Below, piece by piece: positions 8,996 to 18,010 of a stretch of 64,000 nt of DNA. This DNA comes from Pseudoalteromonas arctica A 37-1-2 (GTDB lineage Bacteria > Pseudomonadota > Gammaproteobacteria > Enterobacterales > Alteromonadaceae), in contig NZ_CP011025.1 in NCBI RefSeq assembly GCF_000238395.3, forward strand, positions 2,728,001-2,792,000. Direction: 5' to 3'. Position 1 is the first letter of the stretch, and every line of letters begins with the position of its first letter. The notes below the pieces were generated by a model. The model did no database searches, was not told the origin of the DNA, and was given only the letters and a program-made list of their open reading frames with translations. The translations under genes were made by a program, and so were the position numbers.

Positions 8996-10207
8996 TTAAC
9001 CTTTGTACTTACTCATAACTAAAGTCGCGTTTGTGCCACCAAAGCCAAAGCTATTAGACATTACAGTATTTAACTCAACGTCACGACGTTCAGTAATAAT
9101 ATCTAAACCTGCCGCTTGCTCATCTAGCTCATCAATATTAATTGAAGGCGCTACAAAGCTGTGCTCTAGCATTAATAATGAAAAGATAGCTTCGTGAACA
9201 CCTGCAGCACCGAGGGCATGACCCGTCATTGCTTTAGTTGCGCTGATCATTGGTGACTTACCACCAAACACTTCTTGAATCGCACCAAGCTCTTTAACGT
9301 CGCCTACAGGTGTAGATGTACCATGCGTGTTTAAGTAATCAATGCTGTCTACATCTTGCATAGCTTGGCGCATACAACGTGCTGCACCTTCGCCAGATGG
9401 AGCAACCATGTCGTAGCCATCTGATGTTGCACCGTAACCAACAATTTCAGCGTAAATGTGCGCGCCACGTGCAAGTGCATGTTCAAGTTCTTCAACTACA
9501 ACAATACCGCCGCCGCCAGATATAACAAAACCATCGCGATTTGCATCGTATGTACGAGACGCTTTTTCTGGTGTTTCGTTGTACTTAGTAGAAAGTGCGC
9601 CCATAGCGTCAAATTCCATTGCCAATGTCCAGTGTAGTTCTTCACCGCCACCAGCAAAAACAACATCTTGCTTACCTAATTGAATTTGTTCTACTGCATT
9701 ACCAATACAATGCGCAGATGTTGCACATGCAGAGCTAATTGAGTAGTTAACACCTTTAATTTTAAAGGGTGTTGCTAAACAAGCAGATGTAGTGCTCGCC
9801 ATAGTACGTGGAACCATATAAGGCCCTACACGTTTTACGCCTTTTTCACGTAAAATATCAGCAGCTTCTACCTGCCATTTAGACGAACCACCGCCAGAGC
9901 CAACAATAATACCCGTGCGCTCATTTGATACTTGGTCGTCAGACAAACCTGAGTCTTCAATTGCTTGAGTCATCGAAATATAAGAATATGCAGCAGCATC
10001 ACCCATAAAGCGCATTGCTTTGCGGTCAACATGTGCTTTAACGTCAATATCAATTTTACCCGATACGTTACTACGTAACTTATAATCGGCAAATTCTTGG
10101 TTAAAAGCGATACCGCTTTTGCCCGTTTTTAACGATTCTAATACTTCTTCTTTGTTGTTACCAATGCTTGATACAACACCGATACCTGTAATTACAGCTC
10201 TTCTCAT
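8996..10207 (-). CDS. fabB: 3-oxoacyl-ACP synthase I (FabB)
   Basis: Condenses malonyl-ACP with acyl-ACP in fatty acid elongation and is needed for unsaturated fatty acids. The ketoacyl synthase triad is complete: Cys161 in SSACATSAH, His295 in NTHGTSTP and His330 in TGHALGAAG, with Lys325 nearby. Length (403) is close to E. coli FabB. The start chosen is ATG at 10207 ([10 protein letters not shown]), which has an AAGGGA ribosome site 7 bases upstream. A longer in-frame start at 10240 would add 11 residues not seen in the family. No fabA or other fatty acid gene is next to it here. Confidence 0.95.
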   Translation of the reverse strand: MRRAVITGIGVVSSIGNNKEEVLESLKTGKSGIAFNQEFADYKLRSNVSGKIDIDVKAHVDRKAMRFMGDAAAYSYISMTQAIEDSGLSDDQVSNERTGIIVGSGGGSSKWQVEAADILREKGVKRVGPYMVPRTMASTTSACLATPFKIKGVNYSISSACATSAHCIGNAVEQIQLGKQDVVFAGGGEELHWTLAMEFDAMGALSTKYNETPEKASRTYDANRDGFVISGGGGIVVVEELEHALARGAHIYAEIVGYGATSDGYDMVAPSGEGAARCMRQAMQDVDSIDYLNTHGTSTPVGDVKELGAIQEVFGGKSPMISATKAMTGHALGAAGVHEAIFSLLMLEHSFVAPSINIDELDEQAAGLDIITERRDVELNTVMSNSFGFGGTNATLVMSKYKG

Positions 10208-10385
10208 GGGTAATTCCCTTAGCTTAATACTTAATTGCATTCTATTTTACGCGAATTTAATCACCTAAGTGGTCAGCTTTCTAGCGTACACTTGTACTCT
10301 GAACTGCTAGCTTATAAATAACGCCAGACTATTACAAAGAAAACCCGTAAAATAATTAAAAATATATCTATAAATTTAAAAAATT

Positions 10386-12395
10386 ATGATTAAGAACGCA
10401 CATAGTCACATTAATAATTTAGGTACACCTTTGACTAATGACTCCGGTGATATTTATTTTTCTAATGACGATGGCTTAGCTCAATCGCATTATGTGTACT
10501 ATGAGCAAAATAATATAGATGTACGATTACAAAATCATGACCAATCACATTTTGTTATTGCCGAAACCGGTTTTGGCACCGGTTTAAACTTTTTAAATAC
10601 GTGGCAACGCTTTAAAGACCACCTTGAGCGGATGCAAGTTCAAAATGAATGTGAAAAAAGCGTAAAACGCCTACACTATATTTCGTTTGAAAAGAATCCC
10701 TTAACATTAACAGACTTAAAACAAGCATTAACCGCTTGGCCTACCTTAAGTTATTTTAGTGAGCAATTAACAGTAAACTACCCAATTAATTTAGAAGGAT
10801 GCCACCGGCTCGAATTTAATAATGGCAATGTTGTTCTCGATTTATACTTTGGTGATGCGCTTGAATCAATACAAGCAATGAGCTATCCGCAAACAGGAAT
10901 TGTTGATGCTTGGTATTTAAATGGGCCTGAGCCAAGTAAAAATCCTGATATGTGGCAGCAAAGTTTATTTAACTCCATGGCTGATATAACAAGAGCTAAT
11001 GCAACCTTATCGACTTTTACTGCCGCTGACTTTGTTCAACGAGGATTAATAGAGGCTGGCTTTAGTACTAAAAAAGCCAAAAATTTTAATCAAAAAGAAG
11101 ATATGCTTACTGGCCAACTTAAACATGTTAATAACGCTCAATCAACCCCCGCTTATTTTAATCAAGATAGCAGTACTTTAAAAAATGTAGCGGTCATTGG
11201 CGGTGGTATTGCCAGTAGCTGTATTTTATACAGCTTGGCTAAACGAGGCATAACCAGCCAATTATTCTGCCAAGATGAAAAGCCTGCAATGGGGGCATCG
11301 CACAATGTGCAAGGCGCTATTTACCCTCACCTACAAGCTAAAAACTCGCCACACAGTGAATTGTTTGCACATAGCTTTTTATACGCAAAACGTTTGTATA
11401 ACCAGTTACTCAAAAACGGCTTTAGCTTTGATTACGATTGGTGCGGCGTATTACAACACGCAGTGAAAAAACCTCTCGCTGATAAGCACGAAAACTTAGC
11501 ACAAAAGCAACTGTGGCCAACCCAGCTAATGCGTAACGTAACCGCAGAGCAAGGCGATGAAATAGCCGGCGTAACGACAGGTTATTCAGGCGTGTTTTTT
11601 GAACAAGGCGGCTGGGTTAACCCGCCACAATTAGTAAACGCTATGCTAAGCGCTGCAAATAGCATAAGCCCATTTAAAAGCCTATTTAACTGCAATATAA
11701 AGCAGCTTAAAAAAACTGATAGCGGTTGGTTTTTATTAACGAATGATGAGCAGCTAGGCCCGTTTAGCGATGTAATTATTTGTGCAGGCGAGCACAGCGA
11801 TGCATTTGAGCAAACAAAAGCGCTACCTATAGTGGGCGTACGCGGTCAGGTTTCACATATTGAGGCAAGTGAGCAATCACGCAAACTTAAAACAGTGCTA
11901 TGCCATAAAGGGTATTTTACCCCGGCTTATTTAGATCATCACTGTATGGGTGCCACATTTGAAAAAAACACTAAAAGCCGCCAAGTTACAGCGCTCGACA
12001 ACCAATTAAACCAAGAGCAACTACTTAGCTTTTATCAGCAAAGTGAATTTGCCTCCACCCTTGGCAATATAAACTCGGCAAAAGCGGCTGTTCGCTGCAC
12101 ATTTATAGATCACCTGCCGATGGCTGGGCAATGGTGCGAGCAAAGTGATTATATAATGGCTTTTGCTAATCTACGTTTAGGTAAACGCTACCAATATGAG
12201 CAACTTAATAAACCACAACAAGGATTACACATCTTTACCGGTTTTGGTGCACGCGCTTTATGCAGCGCACCGCTAAGTGCAGACCACCTCGTAAGTTGTT
12301 TAAATAACGAACCCCGCCCATTAAGCGAACGTGTAAGCCAAGCTATTCATCCTGCACGATTTATCGTCAGAGATTTAATTCGTAATAAAATTTAA
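10386..12395 (+). CDS. mnmC: bifunctional tRNA 5-methylaminomethyl-2-thiouridine biosynthesis protein MnmC
   Basis: Carries out the last two steps of mnm5s2U synthesis at tRNA position 34. The N-terminal methyltransferase half (about 1-250) has the SAM-binding motif ETGFGTGLNFL and the DAWYLNGPEPSKNPDMW active-site region. The C-terminal FAD-dependent oxidoreductase half starts with the dinucleotide motif VAVIGGGIASSC (about 268) and ends with FTGFGARALCSAPL. The 669 residues match the fused bacterial enzyme. No clear ribosome site precedes the ATG. It runs divergently from fabB, as is common for mnmC in gammaproteobacteria. Confidence 0.95.
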   Translation: MIKNAHSHINNLGTPLTNDSGDIYFSNDDGLAQSHYVYYEQNNIDVRLQNHDQSHFVIAETGFGTGLNFLNTWQRFKDHLERMQVQNECEKSVKRLHYISFEKNPLTLTDLKQALTAWPTLSYFSEQLTVNYPINLEGCHRLEFNNGNVVLDLYFGDALESIQAMSYPQTGIVDAWYLNGPEPSKNPDMWQQSLFNSMADITRANATLSTFTAADFVQRGLIEAGFSTKKAKNFNQKEDMLTGQLKHVNNAQSTPAYFNQDSSTLKNVAVIGGGIASSCILYSLAKRGITSQLFCQDEKPAMGASHNVQGAIYPHLQAKNSPHSELFAHSFLYAKRLYNQLLKNGFSFDYDWCGVLQHAVKKPLADKHENLAQKQLWPTQLMRNVTAEQGDEIAGVTTGYSGVFFEQGGWVNPPQLVNAMLSAANSISPFKSLFNCNIKQLKKTDSGWFLLTNDEQLGPFSDVIICAGEHSDAFEQTKALPIVGVRGQVSHIEASEQSRKLKTVLCHKGYFTPAYLDHHCMGATFEKNTKSRQVTALDNQLNQEQLLSFYQQSEFASTLGNINSAKAAVRCTFIDHLPMAGQWCEQSDYIMAFANLRLGKRYQYEQLNKPQQGLHIFTGFGARALCSAPLSADHLVSCLNNEPRPLSERVSQAIHPARFIVRDLIRNKI

Positions 12396-12402
12396 ATGAG
12401 TT

Positions 12403-12434
12403 ATGCACATTAAAACAATAGATCTAATGTGCAT
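12403..12434. terminator. hairpin between mnmC and the OmpA-family gene
   Basis: Perfect 10-bp arms ATGCACATTA (12403-12412) and TAATGTGCAT (12425-12434) lie between two convergent stops. The flanks are AT-rich but have no long T-run, so termination strength is uncertain. Confidence 0.55.
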
Positions 12435-12452
12435 ATAAATTAAAAACATAAA

Positions 12453-13934
12453 TTATTTTGAACTAGACAACCTTTCAACTAATTCAACACGGCGATTTAG
12501 TTCACGACCTAAATCATTTTTATTAGTTGCAACGGGTGAATAAGGACCCGCTCCTTGAGCTAATAACCTTACTTTAGCTACCCCATAATCAGCAATTAAT
12601 GCGTTAACAACCGCATCAGCACGGCGCTTTGAAAGCTTTAAATTATAATCAGGCGAGCCTTTATCATCGGTATGACCAACAACATATAAACTCAATTTTT
12701 TATTTTTTTCCATAACTTGAGCAATAACATCTAACGCCTCTTTAGATTCAGCTTTAATAGTGGCTTTATCATAATCAAATAAAACACCGTAAATAGACGC
12801 TTTTCCTTTTTGCTCTAACTGCTCAAGAACTTTATCACTATTCGTTTTTATTAGGCCTGTCACTAAGGGCTCTGTACGAGCAACAACAAGCTGAATACGA
12901 GAATCGCCATTATAATTACCTATAAAAAAGGCAACGTAGGTAGTTTGCTCGTTTACAGTATTTTTCATAACTTGATATCTAGGTTCGCGAAAGTAGTTAT
13001 AAACAGATTTAATCGCCAACTTATCACCTAATGCTTGAATCTCTTTTCTTTTTGTACCGCATTCATTTTTTTGACAAGAAAATACGGTTTCAAAACCTTC
13101 TTTAGTCAAAGCACTCACATAGTTATGATAAATTTTTAACGTCGATACTTTATTCGCAATATAAGTAATTCGCGTTAAATCTCCTGTAACATCAAGCATA
13201 GGTGAAGTACTCGTTTTTTTATCAGACTTGCCAATTGGGATACTAAACTCCTCATAATCAACATTTTGATAATCCTCGATATAGCTACCAGGGTAACGAC
13301 TTAATAAAGGATGATCTGCAGAACCTTTAAGATCTTCATGTGTAGGTTTTTTTATTTTATTACTAACTTTTTTCTTGAATGCTTCAAAATCAGCTTTTAT
13401 CAGCCCAGTTTCAATTTCTTTAATATTAACTGTCGTCAAAAGTGCTTGTGTCATATTTTTATATTGTCCAACAAATAACGAAATGGCAGCTTCAGGAAGA
13501 TCTCCTTTTGTTGCATAAATATAATGTGGTTGCCCGTAATAACTAGAAACGTTGAAATAGCTCGACTCTTCAGCCAGCAATTTATCCTCTCGCTTTTCAT
13601 AACAATCGTTTAAAGAACATGTATACAAAACTTTAAATCCAGCATCATTTAAAGCGTTTTTGTAGTTTTCCATTACCTTTAAAGAAGCAACATTCTTTAT
13701 TTGATAAGAAAAATGACTTACATCTCCAACAAATGTCTTATATTCAAATTGCTGAGATTTTTTTAGCGCAGGGTTAAAGGCTGATACAAACTGTGTTTCT
13801 TCGCCCGCTAAAGTGACTTTCTTTCCTAATTTCGCATCGGGGTAAGCCGTTAATAATGGCTTTGCTTGCAGGTTAAACGCGCAGCACAGGTAGGTAGTAC
13901 AAATTAAAAGTACTTTGATAATATTATTTTTCAT
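12453..13934 (-). CDS. OmpA-family outer membrane/periplasmic protein with duplicated N-terminal module
   Basis: A 493-residue protein with a signal peptide (about 1-24, ending NLQA). Two related modules follow at about 26-190 and 205-365. Each contains a YP-D/G-Y start, a DVSHFSYQI/DLTRITYIA strand, an NYKNALNDAGF/NYVSALTKEGF helix with C-x4-C, and a YIYATKGD/YQVMKNTV strand. They resemble the DUF4892 type, but this is a tentative match. The C-terminal OmpA domain (about 385-488) carries the peptidoglycan-binding signature VVGHTDDKGSPDYNLKLSKR. It probably anchors the envelope to peptidoglycan. Role otherwise unknown. Confidence 0.8.
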   Translation of the reverse strand: MKNNIIKVLLICTTYLCCAFNLQAKPLLTAYPDAKLGKKVTLAGEETQFVSAFNPALKKSQQFEYKTFVGDVSHFSYQIKNVASLKVMENYKNALNDAGFKVLYTCSLNDCYEKREDKLLAEESSYFNVSSYYGQPHYIYATKGDLPEAAISLFVGQYKNMTQALLTTVNIKEIETGLIKADFEAFKKKVSNKIKKPTHEDLKGSADHPLLSRYPGSYIEDYQNVDYEEFSIPIGKSDKKTSTSPMLDVTGDLTRITYIANKVSTLKIYHNYVSALTKEGFETVFSCQKNECGTKRKEIQALGDKLAIKSVYNYFREPRYQVMKNTVNEQTTYVAFFIGNYNGDSRIQLVVARTEPLVTGLIKTNSDKVLEQLEQKGKASIYGVLFDYDKATIKAESKEALDVIAQVMEKNKKLSLYVVGHTDDKGSPDYNLKLSKRRADAVVNALIADYGVAKVRLLAQGAGPYSPVATNKNDLGRELNRRVELVERLSSSK

Positions 13935-14249
13935 AGAAATTCCTTTTAAAGTATTAGATTACATTAGCACTATGCCTAATGAGTAAACTTAATTCAATGT
14001 TCCTTATTTGTATAACTTTATTAGCCTTCTAGGTATTCAGGAGAATAGAGGGATAAAAGTTTTTTAATTAGTCACTTAGCCGAAAGCATCAAATAACGAC
14101 AACGTCTATTAAGCAAGTACGCAAGCTAAGCATTCTCATTGGATACCTCCCTTTACGCGATGAAATACAAAATAAAAATTAAATGACATAAATTTTTATT
14201 TCAGTAAAGTAGGCATTAATAAAAGGAAATTATTACACAAAGGACTCTC
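13935..14249. other. intergenic region with an 11-bp inverted repeat
   Basis: This 315-bp gap separates two divergent genes. The only structure I see is an inverted repeat, AAATAAAAATT (14170-14180) and AATTTTTATTT (14191-14201), 50 bp before the next start. It could be an operator or an mRNA 5' hairpin. No open reading frame with a ribosome site and no RNA gene is evident. Confidence 0.4.
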
Positions 14250-14573
14250 ATGGAAATTTTAGCATTTTTAATAATATTGCTATGCACTCTATCGTTTAAC
14301 GCACTCAGCCAAAGCGTCACTGAAATCCCACTTCCTGAAGAGTTTGTTACAACGATGGATGTAGCAAGCGAATACCCAATGGTACGCACTGGTTATTTAA
14401 CAGATTCAATTTCTGATATCACTCGCTTTTTTCAGCAAAAATTAGGTGAGCCTTTAAAAACAAACGGCAATAATACATATCGCACTTTATTTTATAATTA
14501 CCAAGAACGTAAAGTCCGTATTAGTCTATACCGCCGTAGTCATGTGACCGAAGTGAGTATAATGGTTGAATAA
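14250..14573 (+). CDS. small secreted protein, function unknown
   Basis: A 107-residue protein with a hydrophobic N-terminal signal (about 1-20, FLIILLCTLSFNALS) and a short mature domain containing TDSISDITRFFQQKLGEP and a terminal basic beta-strand region (KVRISLYRRSHVTEVSIMVE). The pattern of strands and a helix suggests a compact periplasmic domain. I recognise no family. An AAAGGA ribosome site lies before the ATG. It is a single gene with its own upstream region. Confidence 0.65.
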   Translation: MEILAFLIILLCTLSFNALSQSVTEIPLPEEFVTTMDVASEYPMVRTGYLTDSISDITRFFQQKLGEPLKTNGNNTYRTLFYNYQERKVRISLYRRSHVTEVSIMVE

Positions 14574-14756
14574 AAAGGTCTAAAAAAACACACCAAAAAC
14601 AGCTAATTTTAATACTCAGTTAAGCATCGCACTTTAATTAAAGTATTCTTTGAAATTAGCTCATTTAAACTCTTTTTTACCCTTTAAAAATAATCCCCTA
14701 CCCCAAGGTCTGTTTGTAAGCACATTACTTTTACTATTTATTGGAAGGAGTTAATT

Positions 14757-15392
14757 ATGAGTAAGACCCTAATTATTGGCGCAAGCGGACAAATAGGTAA
14801 AATGGCAACTGAGCTACTTTTAGAAAATGAGCAAAATGTTGTGGCATTAGTGCGTGACAAAAATAAGTTAAGTGATTTAAACAGCTCTTTTTTAACTATT
14901 GTTGAGCAAGATCTTGAAGGTGATTTTGGTGATGCAATGAAAGGCTGTGACCAAGTGATTTTTGCTGCTGGTTCTGGTGGAAGTACAGGCGATGATAAAA
15001 CTGTACTCATTGATTTATGGGCTGCAACAAAAGCAGCTACATTCGCTAAAGAGCACGGCGTTAACCACTTTATTATGGTCAGTTCAATTGGTGCTGACGA
15101 TCCAGATTCGATTCAAGGTGATTTAAAACCTTACTTGGTTGCTAAGCACATGGCTGACGAGCACCTAATAAATAGTGGTTTAAATTACACCATTGTTCGC
15201 CCTGGTACATTGACTGACGATAGCGCTTCAATGCAAGTAACTACGCAGCGACCAAGTGATCGTTCAAAAGCCAAAATTAGCCGCGAAAACGTAGCTAATG
15301 CATTATTACATATTGCGACTAACTCATTTATTAGTAATCGCATTTTTGAGTTGTTTGATGGCGACAAGCCAATTAAAGCCGCTGTTAAATAA
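14757..15392 (+). CDS. NAD(P)-binding atypical SDR family protein
   Basis: A 211-residue Rossmann-fold protein of the short atypical SDR (NmrA/YwnB-like) type. The nucleotide-binding motif GASGQIG is at residues 8-14, followed by a VRDKNKLSDL segment typical of NADP preference. Later motifs are VSSIGADDP and YTIVRPGTLTDD. The classical YxxxK catalytic pair is replaced by a PYLVAKHMADE segment, as in this subgroup. Substrate is unknown; family members act on quinones, flavins or sugars, or only sense the NADP state. A GGAAGGAG ribosome site precedes the start. Confidence 0.85.
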   Translation: MSKTLIIGASGQIGKMATELLLENEQNVVALVRDKNKLSDLNSSFLTIVEQDLEGDFGDAMKGCDQVIFAAGSGGSTGDDKTVLIDLWAATKAATFAKEHGVNHFIMVSSIGADDPDSIQGDLKPYLVAKHMADEHLINSGLNYTIVRPGTLTDDSASMQVTTQRPSDRSKAKISRENVANALLHIATNSFISNRIFELFDGDKPIKAAVK

Positions 15393-15398
15393 GCTTTA

Positions 15399-15556
15399 AT
15401 ACCAATTTAATTAAACATATGAACAATTATTACAAAGAATATGTAATTCATCGATAAGGCAAAAAATTACAGTATAGTCGCTCTATATCAGTAACTTTTT
15501 GGCGCAATGAATTATTTAATCCTCTTAAATAATTTATGTTTAATAAAATTAAATTT
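15399..15556. repeat. palindromic intergenic repeat A (about 158 bp)
   Basis: An imperfect palindrome with arms of nearly 80 bp. It begins ATACCAATTTAATT. The centre pairs AAAAATTACAGTATAG (15463-15476 region) with CTATATCAGTAACTTTTT (15482-15500) around a 5-base loop. The right end contains ATGTTTAATAAAATTAAATT, matching the left end in reverse. It shares start and centre with the repeat at 45946-46107, so both belong to one family of non-coding repeats. It lies between two convergent genes. Confidence 0.65.
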
Positions 15557-15581
15557 ACTCCACTAAGCAAATTAGTGGAGT
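15557..15581 (-). terminator. terminator of the TauE-family gene
   Basis: Perfect 10-bp arms ACTCCACTAA (15557-15566) and TTAGTGGAGT (15572-15581) with loop GCAAA. It includes the stop codon of the TauE gene and is followed on the minus strand by a T-rich tract. Confidence 0.65.
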
Positions 15582-16330
15582 AATATTTTTATACCTTGCC
15601 AACCAAGTTGCAGCGTTAATAACGTTAAAACTATCCTAAAAATACGCTTAAATTTATCCCCAGACATCCTTTTAAGTAGTTTAATTCCGAACCAAGTTCC
15701 TAAAGTGCCACTTATTACCATGGCAATTATAAGCGGTATCCATTGCCAAAAACTAAAGCCAACAGCGCCATAAATTATCGCTTTTAATAAATGCTGCACA
15801 CTCATAACGCTCGAAAACGTTGCCGTAAATTTTAACTTTTCGTAATTATTTATATATAAACAGCTACCAACTAATGGACCACTTGCCCCCACAAACATAG
15901 AAATAAAAGTAGTTATTCCACCGGCGACCATACGCCACACCTTAGAGGTTAATTTTATAGGTGGCGTTTTACCCCACAGTAAATAAATAACAAAAATAGC
16001 GACCACTAACTTCATAGCATCAAGCGATATATCATCAATTACAAAACTTGATAACCCCGCCCCTACTAAGCCGCCTAATGCAAAATATACAAACATGCTT
16101 TTATCAATATGCCTAAAGCTGAGTAAAAACCTATTTGCATTAGAGCCAAGCTGTACTAAACCATGCACAGGCACAACAACTGCCATTGGCATAAACGACG
16201 CCATAACAACAAGCAGCATTAATCCGCCACCAGCACCAAAAGCAGCAGATATAAAAGAAGTAAAGCCAGCGGTGATCATTAACAATAAAAACAAAAATAA
16301 AGACATGCTGTCGGGAAATAAAAAATCCAT
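15572..16330 (-). CDS. TauE/SafE family inner-membrane permease
   Basis: A 252-residue, strongly hydrophobic protein with about eight membrane segments. It has the TauE/SafE hallmark near the N-terminus (AAFGAGGGLMLLVVMASFMP) and the second repeat half around GGITTFISMFVGASGPLVG. The family exports sulfite, sulfoacetate or other small anions, but the substrate here is unknown. No sulfur metabolism gene is adjacent. The short basic C-terminus and the length are normal for the family. Confidence 0.88.
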   Translation of the reverse strand: MDFLFPDSMSLFLFLLLMITAGFTSFISAAFGAGGGLMLLVVMASFMPMAVVVPVHGLVQLGSNANRFLLSFRHIDKSMFVYFALGGLVGAGLSSFVIDDISLDAMKLVVAIFVIYLLWGKTPPIKLTSKVWRMVAGGITTFISMFVGASGPLVGSCLYINNYEKLKFTATFSSVMSVQHLLKAIIYGAVGFSFWQWIPLIIAMVISGTLGTWFGIKLLKRMSGDKFKRIFRIVLTLLTLQLGWQGIKILLH

Positions 16331-16516
16331 AAAACTCCACTGCCTATTTAAGTACTTTTAAGTCGCAGTATTTAAATAGTAAAAAAGGTACTAAACACAT
16401 TTATAGCAACTTTATCAGCTTATATCTCGTGCTATGTACTATGTTGCGTTGTTTTTGCACTTTGTTTGCACATTTAACAAATATTATACATTCAACTTCA
16501 TTACCGGATATTTTTG

Positions 16517-17521
16517 ATGAGAAGATTTAACACACCAATTTTGACACCGCTTGCAGTGTGTATACTTGCACTGGGTTTAGCTGCCTGTAACGGTAGCGAT
16601 GCTGAAAGTACCGTCGTAACTGAAACAACCACCGATGAGGGAACTACAACAGATACTTCAACCGTTTTTGTTGTAGAAGTTGACCCTTTTAACTTTGAAA
16701 GCGATGCGCTCATTTCATCAATTACCACTCAAACATGTACGCTAAGTAATGGCGATGAAGCCTCATGCTACAAAATTGATATTGCCGGTGCGCCTTCAAA
16801 TTACGAGATTGGTGTATTTTGCCCTCAAAATATCACCTCAACAGCAGACGAAGCCGGTATTTGGTTTGATGGCACCGGTGAGGTTTACGATATAACCGGA
16901 GACTTTATTTTAAATCTACCTACATTATATAACGATAGTCATTGGCAGCTATACGACGAAGGTACAGGCCTTGTAAATGTAACCGACACACAAGAATCGT
17001 GTGATGGCGCTGCGCGTCCAAACGTAGAAGAACAATACCAAAACCACTGCGTAGAATGCTCTATTGATTATGTTGATGGCGGTATATCAGAATCATTTTT
17101 AATTCCAATAATGCCTGTTGCAACCACTCAAAATAGCAGTATTGGTAATGCTAATGTAGGTGTTGCTCTCAATGGTGTTGTACTTGCTGCACCCGCGCCT
17201 GTTGAGGCTATTTTAGGCGCATACACTATTGCAGCCTTTGATGATTGCGCTGGCCATATTAACTTAGTAGCAGGTTATCACTACCACGGTGAAGCAGGCT
17301 GTAGCCAAACACAAATTCAATCAGACGGTCATGCCGCCATGATGGGTTATGCACTCGATGGATTTGGTATATTTGCCATGCTTAACGAAGATGGATTAGA
17401 ACCCACTGATTTAGATGAATGTAGAGGCCACACCGACGATACACGCGGTTACCACTACCATGCAGCCGATGTATCTGAAAACATGTTTATTGGTTGTTTA
17501 AAAGGTGCTACCGCAAGATAA
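16517..17521 (+). CDS. YHYH-domain lipoprotein
   Basis: A 334-residue exported protein. The start at ATG 16517 is preferred over an in-frame TTG three bases earlier. The signal peptide ends in a lipobox LAAC (Cys24), followed by an acidic Thr/Glu-rich linker. The C-terminal half has two copies of the family signature, GYHYHGEAGC and GYHYHAAD, plus CAGHINLVAGYHY and CRGHTDDTRGYHY. The paired His and Cys residues suggest metal binding, but this is inference. The family has no established function. A small four-Cys secreted protein is encoded 35 bp downstream on the same strand, probably in one operon. Confidence 0.85.
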   Translation: MRRFNTPILTPLAVCILALGLAACNGSDAESTVVTETTTDEGTTTDTSTVFVVEVDPFNFESDALISSITTQTCTLSNGDEASCYKIDIAGAPSNYEIGVFCPQNITSTADEAGIWFDGTGEVYDITGDFILNLPTLYNDSHWQLYDEGTGLVNVTDTQESCDGAARPNVEEQYQNHCVECSIDYVDGGISESFLIPIMPVATTQNSSIGNANVGVALNGVVLAAPAPVEAILGAYTIAAFDDCAGHINLVAGYHYHGEAGCSQTQIQSDGHAAMMGYALDGFGIFAMLNEDGLEPTDLDECRGHTDDTRGYHYHAADVSENMFIGCLKGATAR

Positions 17522-17556
17522 CTCGCATTCTGACCAAATAATTAACTGAGATACTA

Positions 17557-17853
17557 ATGAAAATATTTAACGTGATAAAAGCACTAATCACTGGCTTTTT
17601 ACTTGCTACCTCATGCTCAGCGCTAAGTCATGCAGGCCACGGCTCAAACGCGCCTTGGGAAGCATGTGAAGAAAAAGCCATTAATGAAGATTGCAGCTAC
17701 ACAAGCCATGATAAAAAAGCGACAGGCACATGCCAAGCAATGAACAAAGTACTTATGTGTGTTCGAAATAAACCACTTGAAACAATAATAGACAAAGCAA
17801 CTAAACCCGTAAGTGAGCAAAAGCAATCTGTAAAATCACTCGCTAAACTATAA
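17557..17853 (+). CDS. small secreted four-cysteine protein, partner of the YHYH protein
   Basis: A 98-residue protein with a signal peptide (about 1-26, ending LSHA) and a compact mature domain. Four cysteines follow the pattern C-x8-C-x12-C-x8-C in APWEACEEKAINEDCSY...GTCQAMNKVLMCVRN, likely two disulfides. A basic tail follows. It sits 35 bp after the YHYH gene and before a terminator, so the two are likely co-transcribed and may work together in the envelope. I cannot assign a function; its mature N-terminus (GHGSNAPWEAC) includes a His that could help bind metal. Confidence 0.7.
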   Translation: MKIFNVIKALITGFLLATSCSALSHAGHGSNAPWEACEEKAINEDCSYTSHDKKATGTCQAMNKVLMCVRNKPLETIIDKATKPVSEQKQSVKSLAKL

Positions 17854-17875
17854 AGTAAAATAATAGCTACACACC

Positions 17876-17906
17876 AAAGCCTTAACGCTGTTTATTAAGG
17901 CTTTTA
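17876..17906 (+). terminator. terminator after the YHYH gene pair
   Basis: Arms AAAGCCTTAA (17876-17885) and TTAAGGCTTT (17895-17904), 10 bp each, then a short T-run. It closes the two-gene unit. Confidence 0.75.
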
Positions 17907-18010
17907 AATAAAAAACCATTAGAAAGTACTACCTTTATCTGTTAGATTAGTTTTTGTGTACATAAAATAAAAAAATTCCAAATATGGAATAACACGCACA
18001 AGGAACTAAT

